A stretch of 15,856 nt of DNA from Chloroflexota bacterium (GTDB lineage Bacteria > Chloroflexota > Limnocylindria > Limnocylindrales > CSP1-4), in the NCBI GenBank assembly GCA_016200675.1, contig JACQEH010000011.1, forward strand, positions 1 to 15,856. Direction: 5' to 3'. A model generated the notes under the pieces. The model was given only the letters and a program-made list of their open reading frames with translations. It ran no database searches and was not told where the DNA came from. Below are positions 7,202-13,820 of this stretch, one piece after another (positions within the stretch are counted from its first letter, which is position 1; the number at the start of each line of letters is the position of its first letter). A program made the translations under genes and the position numbers.

Positions 7202-7289
7202 GAATGTCGCGGGTCCCCGTGCGGGTGCGCCGGGGGATCGTAGCGTACGACGGCTCGACGGCTCGCCGGCCGGCCGGGGTACGGGCTGC

Positions 7290-8165
7290 CTAGAGCTCCA
7301 GGCTGCGGAGATGCGCCCGGAGCTCGGTCGCCAGCTCGGGGCGGGCGAGGGCGAGCTCCACGGTGGCCTTCAGCCAGCCCATCGTGGTCCCGGCGTCGTA
7401 GCGCGCTCCCTCGAACTCGTAGGCGTAGACCGTCTGCTCGGCCATCAGGGCCTCGATCGCGTCCGTCAGCTGGATCTCGCCGCCTGCCCCTCGCTGCGTC
7501 TGCTCGAGCTTGTCGAAGATCTTGGGGGTCAGGACGTAGCGGCCGATGATCGCCAGGTTCGACGGCGCCGTCCCCGGCCCGGGCTTCTCGACGACGCTCG
7601 TGACCTGGTGGAGGCGCGGGTCCGTGTCATCGGGGGGCCGGACTGTCCCGACGATCCCGTAGCGCGAGGTCTCGTCGGGCGGCACCTCCGCGACCGCCAG
7701 GACCGAGCCGTGGGTCTGCTGGTAGGCGTGGATCAGCTGGCCGATGGCCGGCCGGTCGCCGACCACCACGTCGTCCGGCAGGAGGACCGCGAAGGGCTCG
7801 TGGCCGATGAGGTCCTTGGCCATCAGGACGGCATGCCCGAGGCCGAGCTGCTCCTTCTGGCGGACATAGGCGATCTGGGCGAGGTCGCTGATCGCCCGGA
7901 CCTGGCGGAGCTTCTCGATCTCGCCCTTGTCCTCGAGCAGCCGCTCGAGCTCGTAGTTGAGGTCGAAGTGGTCCTCGATCGCCCGCTTCTGGCTGGAGGT
8001 GACGATGATCACCTGCTCGATGCCTGCCGCGACCGCCTCCTCGACGGCGTACTGGATGATCGGCTTGTCGACGAGGGGCAGCATCTCCTTCGGCTGCGCC
8101 TTCGTCGCAGGCAGGAACCGCGTACCCCAGCCGGCAGCCGGGAAGACGGCTTTACGGACGCGCAT
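7290..8165 (-). CDS. galU: UTP-glucose-1-phosphate uridylyltransferase GalU
   Basis: GalU makes UDP-glucose from UTP and glucose-1-phosphate, feeding glycan, glycolipid and trehalose or exopolysaccharide synthesis in the cytosol. The 291-residue protein is of normal length. It opens with the nucleotidyltransferase signature AAGWGTRFLPATKAQPKEM (Trp where Leu is usual), followed by PLVDKPIIQYAVEEA, FAVLLPDDVV (metal-binding Asp region), VVEKPGPG, GRYVLTP, GEIQLTDAI and the C-terminal RYDAGTTMGWLKA. The ATG at 8165 is chosen over an in-frame start at 8285 because the core fold begins there (MRVRKAVFPA) and AAGGGGG lies just upstream. The first 14 nt overlap the 3' end of the hydrolase gene, implying co-transcription and coupling. 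Neighbouring envelope-related genes fit a cell-surface glycan role. Confidence 0.95.
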   Translation of the reverse strand: MRVRKAVFPAAGWGTRFLPATKAQPKEMLPLVDKPIIQYAVEEAVAAGIEQVIIVTSSQKRAIEDHFDLNYELERLLEDKGEIEKLRQVRAISDLAQIAYVRQKEQLGLGHAVLMAKDLIGHEPFAVLLPDDVVVGDRPAIGQLIHAYQQTHGSVLAVAEVPPDETSRYGIVGTVRPPDDTDPRLHQVTSVVEKPGPGTAPSNLAIIGRYVLTPKIFDKLEQTQRGAGGEIQLTDAIEALMAEQTVYAYEFEGARYDAGTTMGWLKATVELALARPELATELRAHLRSLEL

Positions 8166-8994
8166 GGGCCCCCTTGGGTGGGCGGGTGGGTACGTCCGAG
8201 GATACCACCCGACCCCCGACGGCCAGTCGCGCCGCTCTCGATGCCAGTCGCGCCTCGAACCTCCGGATCGCCTCTGCGAAGGCATCCGGCCGATCGAGCG
8301 GGGAGAGATGGCTGGCCCGGCTGAGCGTGCGCCGGGTCACGTTGGGGACGCCGCGCAGGAACGATCGGGCGCCGATGCGGAAGACGAGGTCGAGCTCGCC
8401 GTTGATCGCCAGGATGGGCCCGCCGTAGGCGAGCAGGCGATCCCGGAAGGACTCCCGGCCGAGGGCCCGGATGGCCGCCGCGCCGCCGCGGGACCAGTAG
8501 CCGGCGGCGATGATCGGCTCGGCGATCTCGGGCGCATAGCGTCGGCGGAGGAACCACGTGTTGAGGGCGTCGAGGGGTCGCTGCGGGGCCGATCCGATGG
8601 CCCACGCATAGAGCCGGAAGACGGCCGCCGCGGAACCGCCCGGCTCGGCCGTCGACCCGGCCAGCACGAGCCCGCGGACGCGCTCCGGGTGGCTTGCCGC
8701 ATAGGCGGCCGCGACATACCCGCCGAGCGACAGGCCCACGAGCAGGACCGGCGGCCCTCCCACCGCCTCGATGGTTGCTTCGAGGACGTCGGTTGCGCCC
8801 TCGAGCGTGAAGGGGACGTCAGCCAGGGCCCCGTGACCGGGCAAGTCCGGGGTGGCGATCCGGAAGGAGCCGGCGAGCCGGTCGGTCACCGCCTGCCACG
8901 AGGCGCGGGTGGTCCGGCTGCCGTGCACCAGGACGAGGTGCGGCCCGTCGGGTGGCCCGATGACGTCACAGCCTGCTTCGACCTCGCGGTCCAT
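8152..8994 (-). CDS. Alpha/beta-fold hydrolase
   Basis: 280-residue alpha/beta hydrolase of the AB_hydrolase_1/6 type, probably cytosolic; substrate unknown. Visible are the oxyanion-hole motif LVHGSRTT (22-29), DLPGHG (50-55), the nucleophile elbow GLSLGG with Ser89, the acid Asp202 in NGELDLVF and His229 in RASHLSPLD, giving a complete Ser-Asp-His triad. The cap (~120-185) holds an Arg/Trp-rich helical segment. The C-terminal ~30 residues (after ~250) lie beyond the fold and run across the galU ribosome binding site and start codon, so they may exist chiefly to couple translation. No Shine-Dalgarno is seen; another ATG 8 nt upstream is out of frame. The upstream membrane-protein gene ends 53 nt before it, with a GC hairpin between. 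Confidence 0.88.
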   Translation of the reverse strand: MDREVEAGCDVIGPPDGPHLVLVHGSRTTRASWQAVTDRLAGSFRIATPDLPGHGALADVPFTLEGATDVLEATIEAVGGPPVLLVGLSLGGYVAAAYAASHPERVRGLVLAGSTAEPGGSAAAVFRLYAWAIGSAPQRPLDALNTWFLRRRYAPEIAEPIIAAGYWSRGGAAAIRALGRESFRDRLLAYGGPILAINGELDLVFRIGARSFLRGVPNVTRRTLSRASHLSPLDRPDAFAEAIRRFEARLASRAARLAVGGRVVSSDVPTRPPKGAHARP

Positions 8995-9010
8995 GGCGCC
9001 ATGGTAGGCC

Positions 9011-9028
9011 CGGGCCGGATTCGGCCCG
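9011..9028 (-). terminator. GC hairpin after the membrane-protein gene
   Basis: Perfect 7-bp stem CGGGCCG/CGGCCCG with a 4-nt GATT loop, 20 nt past the TGA at 9048-9050. A second, G-T wobble copy sits at 9054-9071 inside the gene's last codons. There is no T-run, so it could weaken transcription, protect a 3' end or simply be repeat structure. Downstream genes are on the same strand and close, which argues against full termination. Confidence 0.35.
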
Positions 9029-9105
9029 CACAGCCGCCGAGGTTGCCTCAGCTCGGGCCGGATTTGGCCCGCACAGCCGCCGAGGTTGCCTCAGCTCGGA
9101 CCGGA
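9011..9105 (-). repeat. 43-bp tandem repeat creating a gene's stop codon
   Basis: Copies 9011-9053 and 9054-9096 differ at one base (9022/9065), and a partial third copy begins at 9097. The unit is 43 bp, so a second copy shifts frame. The upstream membrane-protein gene reads through copy two as RAEATSAAVRAKSG and then meets TGA at the start of copy one. Without the duplication the same frame would run to a stop at 8966, across the hydrolase start. Confidence 0.93.
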
Positions 9106-10136
9106 CTCTGCTCTCGGCGGGTGCGGCCGAGTCGGATCCCGGTGAAGGGAATCCGGAACTCGTGGAAGGCCTCGATCGAGATGAGGAAGCCCGCCAGGAG
9201 GAAGAGGACGGCAATGAGCTTGGCGATCGCGAACGGCGCCGTGATGCCGAACCGATTCAGGCTATCGCCGGCGGACGCGACGAACGCCCCGATGGCGATG
9301 AGGATGGTTGCCGGCACGCGACTGTGGAGCCGACCGGCCACGAGCTCACGCACCGCCCCCGGAAGCGAGGCACCGAAGTTCACGGTCAGGGCGACCGGCG
9401 CGATGAGGAGATTGAAGAGGAACTGGTCGCCCGTCTGGCCCGGATCCAGCGAGTACGCGAGGACGCGCCGCTTGGGCATGAAGACGTACGCGGAGAAGAG
9501 CGCGCCGAAGGCCAGCACCAGCCCGCCCGTCACGTTGAGGAACGGGGTGAGGAGGCGGAGGGTGCCCGGAAAGAGATCGGCCTTCGGTTGGCCTGTTGCC
9601 GCGTCCACGGCGTAGCCCGGGGCGGCCAGGGTGGTGGTGAGCATCAAGCCGACGGACAGGAGGGTTGCGCCGACGATCCCGATCGCTGCGATCCGGGGCC
9701 AGCGCTCGTTCTGGAAGTAGGTCTCGATCCCCACGGCCAGGGCCAGGATGCCGCCGCCGATGAAGTACAGGATCGGCGCCGCGCCGGCGCCCGGGTACTC
9801 GAACTTGCGCTGGGTCAGGAACGTGAACAGGCCGCCCAGGAAGAGCAGGAAGGCAAAGGCGTAGCCGAACCGGGTCCGGCTGAGCAGGAAGGCCGTCCCG
9901 AGGCCCAGCCAGCCCGCGGTCCAGACGGCACCGGTCAGGTACCAGATCCGGTAGAGCGCCTCGTTCCAGCCACCCGCGGCCGCGAGGGCCTCGCTGCCCG
10001 CGGCGATCCCGTAGAAGGCCATCCCGATCGCCCAGATGAGCTGGAACGACTGGCGCCGCTCGCGCCACTGGTCGAGCAGTGCGACGGCGAAACCGAGGGC
10101 GAGGAGGGCGGTGATCGCCGGGACGAGCGTGGTCAT
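9048..10136 (-). CDS. Polytopic membrane protein, paralog B of a tandem pair
   Basis: 362 residues with about nine to ten hydrophobic segments; no recognised family. It aligns along its whole length with the gene just upstream (10136-11164). Shared motifs are LDQWRERR, QLIWAIGM, ALYRIWYLTGA, GWLGLGTAFLL, TRFGYAFA, DLFPGTLRLLTPFLNVTG, FGALFSAYVFMPKRRV, NFGASLPGA, GRLHSRVPATILIAIGAF and NRFG. The polar motifs (DQWRERR, PKRRV, NSR/HSRVPAT) sit at predicted loop ends and are the best candidates for function. The ATG overlaps the upstream stop as TGATG and is preceded by GGAGG at 4 nt, so translation is coupled. The C-terminal ~15 residues come from the 43-bp repeat and are probably not ancestral. 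Transporter, receptor or lipid-linked roles are all possible; I assign none. Confidence 0.85.
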   Translation of the reverse strand: MTTLVPAITALLALGFAVALLDQWRERRQSFQLIWAIGMAFYGIAAGSEALAAAGGWNEALYRIWYLTGAVWTAGWLGLGTAFLLSRTRFGYAFAFLLFLGGLFTFLTQRKFEYPGAGAAPILYFIGGGILALAVGIETYFQNERWPRIAAIGIVGATLLSVGLMLTTTLAAPGYAVDAATGQPKADLFPGTLRLLTPFLNVTGGLVLAFGALFSAYVFMPKRRVLAYSLDPGQTGDQFLFNLLIAPVALTVNFGASLPGAVRELVAGRLHSRVPATILIAIGAFVASAGDSLNRFGITAPFAIAKLIAVLFLLAGFLISIEAFHEFRIPFTGIRLGRTRREQSPVRAEATSAAVRAKSGPS

Positions 10137-11164
10137 CAGGCCTCCGCGACCGTCCGACGGCGAAGGACGCGGTGCGTGAAGGGCACGCGGATCTCCCGGA
10201 AGACCTCGACCGAGACGAGGAAACCGGCGAACAGGAAGAGCACGCCCAGGAACTCGCCGACGAAGAAGCCGCTCGTCGCCCCGAACCGATTGGCGCCGCT
10301 GGTGATCGCCGGGATGAAGCCGCCGATCGCGATGAGGATCGTCGCCGGGACGCGAGAGTTCAGGCGGCCCGACAGGAGGGCGATGATCGCGCCGGGGATC
10401 GAGGCCACGAAGTTGACGATGATCGCCACGAGGGCGACCCCCAGCGCGATCCGGTTCCGTGAGGCCTTGCGCTCATAGCGGATGACCCGCCGCTTGGGCA
10501 TGAAGACGTAGGCCGAGTAGAGGGCCCCGAAGGTCAGGGCGAAGGCGCCGGTGATGTTGAAGAACGGGGTCAGGAGCCGGATGGTGCCGGGGAAGAGCGT
10601 CCCGACCGGAATGTGGGTCTGGGCGTTCAGGGCGAAGCCCGGCGCCGCCAGCGGCGCGCTGAAGACGAGGGCGAAGGACAGGATGGAGCCCCCGACGATC
10701 GCGCCGGCGGCCAGCCAGACCCAGCGATCGTCGCGGCGCGCCGTCAGCACGACGATCGCAACAGCCAGGACGAGGCCGACGAGACCGTAGACCTCGGGCG
10801 CCTGACCCGAACCCGGGTAGGGCGTCTTGATCGACGCCAGGTAGGTGAACAGGCCCGCCAGCCCGATCGAAAGGGCGAAGGCGTAGCCGAACCGCGTCTT
10901 CGCCAGCAGGAACACGGTCCCGAGCCCGAGCCAGCCGGCCACCCAGATCGCCCCGATCAGGTACCAGACCCGATACAGCGGCTCACTCCAGCCCACGGCG
11001 CCGCCAAGGAACTCGGTCCCGGCGGAGAGCGCGTACCAGAGCATGCCGATGGCCCAGATGAGCTGGTAGGGTCGGCGCCGCTCCCGCCATTGGTCGATGA
11101 GGAAGGCGAAGAAGATGAAGGACAGGACCGACGATCCCAGGGGCAGGACGATGTTGAAGTTCAC
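10136..11164 (-). CDS. Polytopic membrane protein, paralog A of a tandem pair
   Basis: 342 residues, about nine to ten hydrophobic segments (roughly 5-25, 35-55, 62-86, 93-110, 126-142, 150-172, 197-222, 240-262, 272-290, 300-322). The family is unknown to me. Conserved with its neighbour: DQWRERR (24-30), QLIWAIGM (34-41), EPLYRVWYL (61-69), GWLGLGT, TRFGYAFA (90-97), FPGTIRLLTPFFNITG (191-206), YSAYVFMPKRRV (216-227), SRVPATILIAIGGF (270-283) and NRFG. The start is GTG, overlapping the regulator's stop by 4 nt (GTGA), with GGAGG 7 nt upstream. The pairing suggests a heterodimer, an inference from tandem paralogy and 1-nt coupling. Transcribed with, and perhaps controlled by, the HTH protein upstream. 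Unlike paralog B it ends cleanly in RRRTVAEA. Confidence 0.87.
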   Translation of the reverse strand: MNFNIVLPLGSSVLSFIFFAFLIDQWRERRRPYQLIWAIGMLWYALSAGTEFLGGAVGWSEPLYRVWYLIGAIWVAGWLGLGTVFLLAKTRFGYAFALSIGLAGLFTYLASIKTPYPGSGQAPEVYGLVGLVLAVAIVVLTARRDDRWVWLAAGAIVGGSILSFALVFSAPLAAPGFALNAQTHIPVGTLFPGTIRLLTPFFNITGAFALTFGALYSAYVFMPKRRVIRYERKASRNRIALGVALVAIIVNFVASIPGAIIALLSGRLNSRVPATILIAIGGFIPAITSGANRFGATSGFFVGEFLGVLFLFAGFLVSVEVFREIRVPFTHRVLRRRTVAEA

Positions 11165-11832
11165 CGGGGGACCTCCGTGACGGTTGGGGTGACGGCCGTA
11201 TAGGTGGCGACGAGGTGGAGGAGCAGGCGATCGAGGAGGCCGACGGCGCGCTCGAAGAGGGCCGCGAGCTCGGTGGCTTCCAAAGCCCGACGGCGACCCA
11301 GCGCGCCGAGCTCGCCGAGCAGCGGCCGGCGAGCCCGAAGGTAGATCTCGACGACCTCCGAGGTTGTGGCGCCGGCGTCGGCGAGGCGGGCCGCGGTGGT
11401 GCCGATGAGCGTCATGGCTTCGGCCTCCCAGCGCGCCTGGTCGGCCGACCGGGCCGCGTCAAGGTAGGCGAGCAGGACCGCGACGAGGCGTCGGCCCTCC
11501 GTTCGAAGCGCGGCCCGGGCGTCCCCCCCGAAGCGCTCCAGGCCGGCCGGCGAGCCGTCGGCCCGATACGAGCGGGCGTAGGCGCGACGCACCCGGTCCG
11601 GGGTGGCGCCGAGCGTCGAGAGCGCCCGATGGCCGGGTCGCCGAGCCGTCGCCAGGCGATCGAGGTCGGCGCGGCTGAAACGGCGGTGGCCGCCGGGCGT
11701 CGCGAAGGCCCGGATCCGGCCGGCATCGGCCCAGCGGCGGAGGGTGTCGGGGTCGACGCCCAGGAGCCGGCTGGCCGGGCCGAGCGAGACCCAGTCGGAC
11801 GGGGCGCCGACGGGGAGTGGCACCGAGGGCAT
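11161..11832 (-). CDS. MerR/excisionase-type HTH regulator with helical sensor
   Basis: 223-residue DNA-binding protein. Residues 14-60 form a MerR-like winged helix-turn-helix (WVSLGPASRLLGVDPDTLRRWADAGRI, then TPGGHRRFSRADLDRL). From ~75 to 212 it is alpha-helical and Ala/Leu/Arg-rich (RRLVAVLLAYLDAARSADQ; TTSEVVEIYLRARRPLLGELG; ALFERAVGLLDRLLLHLV). That region resembles helical input domains such as the RsbR N-terminal type in style only; no ligand residues can be assigned. It lacks the cobalamin motif (ExxH) of CarH/LitR regulators. The start is ATG 11832 with GGAGG 8-9 nt upstream. It is the first gene of the operon with the two membrane paralogs (GTGA overlap), so it probably regulates them and itself. 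A canonical promoter and phased repeats lie just upstream. Confidence 0.88.
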   Translation of the reverse strand: MPSVPLPVGAPSDWVSLGPASRLLGVDPDTLRRWADAGRIRAFATPGGHRRFSRADLDRLATARRPGHRALSTLGATPDRVRRAYARSYRADGSPAGLERFGGDARAALRTEGRRLVAVLLAYLDAARSADQARWEAEAMTLIGTTAARLADAGATTSEVVEIYLRARRPLLGELGALGRRRALEATELAALFERAVGLLDRLLLHLVATYTAVTPTVTEVPR

Positions 11833-11886
11833 GACGGCGGGACCTCCAGGCTCGTGCTTCTTGCCGCCGGGCCCCCGCCGATGGCG

Positions 11887-11909
11887 CCAAACCTTGGTAA
11901 ATCTTGGTA
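11887..11909. promoter_or_regulatory. Direct-repeat operator candidate before the HTH gene
   Basis: CTTGGTA occurs at 11893-11899 and again at 11903-11909, a 10-bp period that puts both on one helix face. A CCAA at 11887-11890 forms a small dyad with the first TTGG. The site lies about 18-40 nt downstream of the predicted transcription start, inside the ~95-nt leader. It fits autoregulation by the HTH protein, which is inference. Confidence 0.45.
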
Positions 11910-11933
11910 CATGGTTGCGCCGAAGTCGGGCGG

Positions 11934-11962
11934 AGGATAGGGAGCGCTGGCACCGGTGTCAA
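11934..11962 (-). promoter_or_regulatory. Sigma-70-type promoter of the HTH/membrane operon
   Basis: On the minus strand: a perfect TTGACA (plus coordinates 11957-11962), a 17-nt spacer, then TATCCT (11934-11939). Predicted start near 11927, giving a leader of about 95 nt before the ATG at 11832. Confidence 0.7.
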
Positions 11963-12287
11963 CGGCAATTTGGGTGGCAGCCAATGCCGCCGAACATCTG
12001 AGCTGACCCCGCCGTCAGTCCTTCCCCGGGCCCTGATCGATCTCCGTGATCGAATCCGCGGCTCACACGCTCGGCCGACCCTCGGCTACGTCGGCAGGGG
12101 CCGATAGCCATGCTCATGGCTGGCCGATTTGATCAACGACATCGGTCAGCGTGGCTTGCGGGGGAGGACGGGGCGACGACAACCGACCAGCGGCCCGGCC
12201 GCAGTGCAAGCACGGGCATGCTTCTCTCGGGTGGCGCACTCGAGCGACGCCGAGCCACGCGGAGGCCGCCCGGGCCCAGCAATCGGA
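11963..12287. other. Non-coding stretch with one strong inverted repeat
   Basis: Between the operon promoter and the 3' end of the small Cys/His gene I see no convincing coding frame; the open frames here read as Arg/Pro-rich shadow sequence. The one clear structure is an inverted repeat, arms AGCCATG (12106-12112) and CATGGCT (12115-12121) around CT, flanked by GGCC on each side (12099-12102 and 12122-12125) with a 3-nt bulge. It could form an 11-bp stem. The motif GGCCGAT also flanks it as a direct repeat. Confidence 0.5.
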
Positions 12288-12641
12288 TCAGGCGGGCACG
12301 AACTCGTGATCGTCCCGATGGAGGCCGTCGCAGAGACCCCACCGGACGCCTTCGCCGGGGATCGGGATGGGTCGCATGATCTCGCGAACCTCACCGCGCC
12401 GGCAGAAGAGCCAGTCGCGCTGGCGCATCCAGGCCCGGACATGCGCGGGATCGCGATGGAACTGGAAGGGACCAGGGTTCAGGATCGGCCGGCCGGCCCA
12501 CGAGACCGGCGTCTCGGCCGCAACGGCGTCGAGGATGTTGACCCGCCACGGCGTCCCGTCGATGACCTCGAGGCAGCCGTCGCAGCGCAGGGCCACGTTG
12601 TCGGCAACGACCGTCGGGATCCGGATACCCATGATCTCCAT
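12288..12641 (-). CDS. Small Cys/His protein, putative metal-binding
   Basis: 117 residues, not recognised. It starts with a beta-like stretch containing LRCDGCLEVIDG (Cys20, Cys23), continues with a Trp/Pro/His middle part (GPFQFHRDPAHVRAWMRQRDWLFC, Cys80) and ends with GLCDGLHRDDHEF (Cys104, His109, His112). A CxxC plus two later Cys with nearby His is consistent with one zinc site, but the spacing matches no family I can name. No signal peptide or membrane span. The frame stays open upstream only because a 15-bp repeat is in phase; the ATG at 12641 is preferred because TACCAT lies 8 nt before it. A second ATG three codons on (12632) has GGAG in front and is the alternative. It follows the oxidoreductase by 180 nt on the same strand but seems to have its own promoter. 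Confidence 0.65.
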   Translation of the reverse strand: MEIMGIRIPTVVADNVALRCDGCLEVIDGTPWRVNILDAVAAETPVSWAGRPILNPGPFQFHRDPAHVRAWMRQRDWLFCRRGEVREIMRPIPIPGEGVRWGLCDGLHRDDHEFVPA

Positions 12642-12649
12642 CGGCGCCG

Positions 12650-12655
12650 ATGGTA
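12650..12655 (-). promoter_or_regulatory. Candidate -10 for a leaderless transcript
   Basis: TACCAT on the minus strand, 8 nt before the ATG at 12641. No good -35 was found; that area is taken up by the start of the 15-bp repeat array. Confidence 0.3.
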
Positions 12656-12674
12656 GCAGGGACGCTCGCCGGCA

Positions 12675-12756
12675 CGCCCGACAGGGTCTCGCCCGACAGG
12701 GTCTCGCCCGACAGGGTCTCGCCCGACAGGGTCTCGCCCGACAGGGTCTCGCCCGA
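12675..12756. repeat. 15-bp x 5 minisatellite
   Basis: Five identical 15-bp units (cgcccgacagggtct) at 12675-12689, 12690-12704, 12705-12719, 12720-12734 and 12735-12749, plus a 7-nt partial. It lies between the 3' end of the oxidoreductase and the promoter of the small Cys/His gene. As 15 is a multiple of three it is open in several frames (RARPC, VSPDR, SGETL), which explains spurious long ORFs here. Perfect identity suggests copy number may vary between strains. Confidence 0.97.
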
Positions 12757-12821
12757 TACTGCCTGCCAGACCGGGCGCACGCGGGATGTTTCGGCCAGGC
12801 CGTATGCATCGCTCGCTCGGC

Positions 12822-13787
12822 TCAGACCGTGATGACGACCTTACCCCGCGCAACTCCCGATTCCGCGTAACGCATCGCATCCGCCGTCTCGGCGAGTGCG
12901 TACCGACGGTCGATCCTGGGAATGAGCTTGCCTTCCGTCGCGAGCCGGGCGAGCACGAGCAGGTCGTCACGGGTGATCTGGGCGAGGAAGAATCTCAGTC
13001 GCTGGCCTAGCACTCGACGTCGCACCTCCCCGGCGACGAGCCCGGCGATGATCCCGACCGTCGTCGCCTTTCCGGCACCGATCGGGACGATCGCCCCGCC
13101 CGGGTTCGCGACACGAGCAAGGTCGCCGAACGACGCATAGCCGCCGACGTCGAGGACGACGTCGAACCTCCGGCTGCCACGGGTGACGTCGTTGCTCGTG
13201 TAGTCCACAACCTCGTCCGCTCCGAGCGAACGGACGAACTCGACGTTCGCAGGACTCGTCGTCGCCGTGACCATGGCTCCGAAGGCCTTTGCGATCTCCA
13301 CGCAGAAGGATCCGACGCCACCACCGGCGCCGATGATCAGGACCCGCTGCCCGGCTTTGACCTCGGCCCGGTCCCTGAGGGCCTGGAGCGCCGTTGTCGC
13401 AGCTACCGGGATTGCGGCAGCTTCCTCGAATGACATCTGGGGCGGCTTGGGGACGAAGTTTCGGACACGTCCGGCAACGAATTCGGCGAACGCACCGTTT
13501 CGGCCTCCGAAGACCTCGTCACCGGGCCTGAGCTCGACAACGCCACGACCGACCGCCTCGACGACGCCGGCAACATCGGTTCCTGCAACCGCCTGCTTCG
13601 GCCGGCGAGCCCCTGTCATGAAGCGAGCGAAGATCGGCCGGCCGCGCATCGTGTGCCAGTCCGCCGCATTGACCGAGGACGCCCGAACCCGGACCAAGAC
13701 CCCGTCATCGCCGATCACCGGGACCTCGACGTCACGCAGCTCCAGGACGTCCGGCGAGCCGTACCGCTCCTGCACGACTGCGTTCAT
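12822..13787 (-). CDS. NADPH-dependent quinone-type MDR oxidoreductase
   Basis: Medium-chain dehydrogenase/reductase of 321 residues, probably an NAD(P)H-dependent quinone or enone reductase in the cytosol. The GroES-like domain (1-~115) has SSVNAADWHTMRG (38-50), GTDVAGVVEAVG (69-80) and LRPGDEVFGG. The Rossmann domain has VLIIGAGGGVGSFCVEIAKAFG (149-170), YTSNDVTRG and VLDVGG. No catalytic-zinc ligands (no GHE) or structural-zinc Cys cluster are present, which separates it from zinc alcohol dehydrogenases. The ATG at 13787 is chosen; longer frames to 13910 would run through the promoter, and homology begins MNAVVQERYG. Its promoter holds two inverted repeats shared with the divergent tetR, so it is probably TetR-repressed and induced by a small molecule. 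Third positions look less GC-biased than in the folate genes, hinting at transfer. Confidence 0.92.
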   Translation of the reverse strand: MNAVVQERYGSPDVLELRDVEVPVIGDDGVLVRVRASSVNAADWHTMRGRPIFARFMTGARRPKQAVAGTDVAGVVEAVGRGVVELRPGDEVFGGRNGAFAEFVAGRVRNFVPKPPQMSFEEAAAIPVAATTALQALRDRAEVKAGQRVLIIGAGGGVGSFCVEIAKAFGAMVTATTSPANVEFVRSLGADEVVDYTSNDVTRGSRRFDVVLDVGGYASFGDLARVANPGGAIVPIGAGKATTVGIIAGLVAGEVRRRVLGQRLRFFLAQITRDDLLVLARLATEGKLIPRIDRRYALAETADAMRYAESGVARGKVVITV

Positions 13788-13820
13788 CCGACCTGCGACC
13801 ACATGCACCTCCAGGCTGTT

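Noticed and set aside
7263..7278. Alternating CCGG/GGCC palindrome between galU and the kinase as a terminator.
   Set aside because: Low-complexity GC palindrome with no T-run; the genes lie on the same strand and are close.
7957..9615. Plus-strand frame of 552 codons over galU, hydrolase and membrane paralog B.
   Set aside because: Antisense to three real genes; Arg/Ala/Pro-rich composition with no domain.
11161..11832. CarH/LitR-type B12 photoreceptor regulator.
   Set aside because: The C-terminal half has no cobalamin-binding ExxH or DxHxxG motif, only Ala/Leu-rich helices.
12129..12656. Plus-strand frame in the gene-poor region 12129-12656.
   Set aside because: Its second half is antisense to the Cys/His gene, the first half is Arg/Gly/Pro-rich without a start signal, and no motif is seen.
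12675..12756. CRISPR-like array.
   Set aside because: Units are only 15 bp, perfectly contiguous with no spacers, and no cas genes are nearby; it is a minisatellite.
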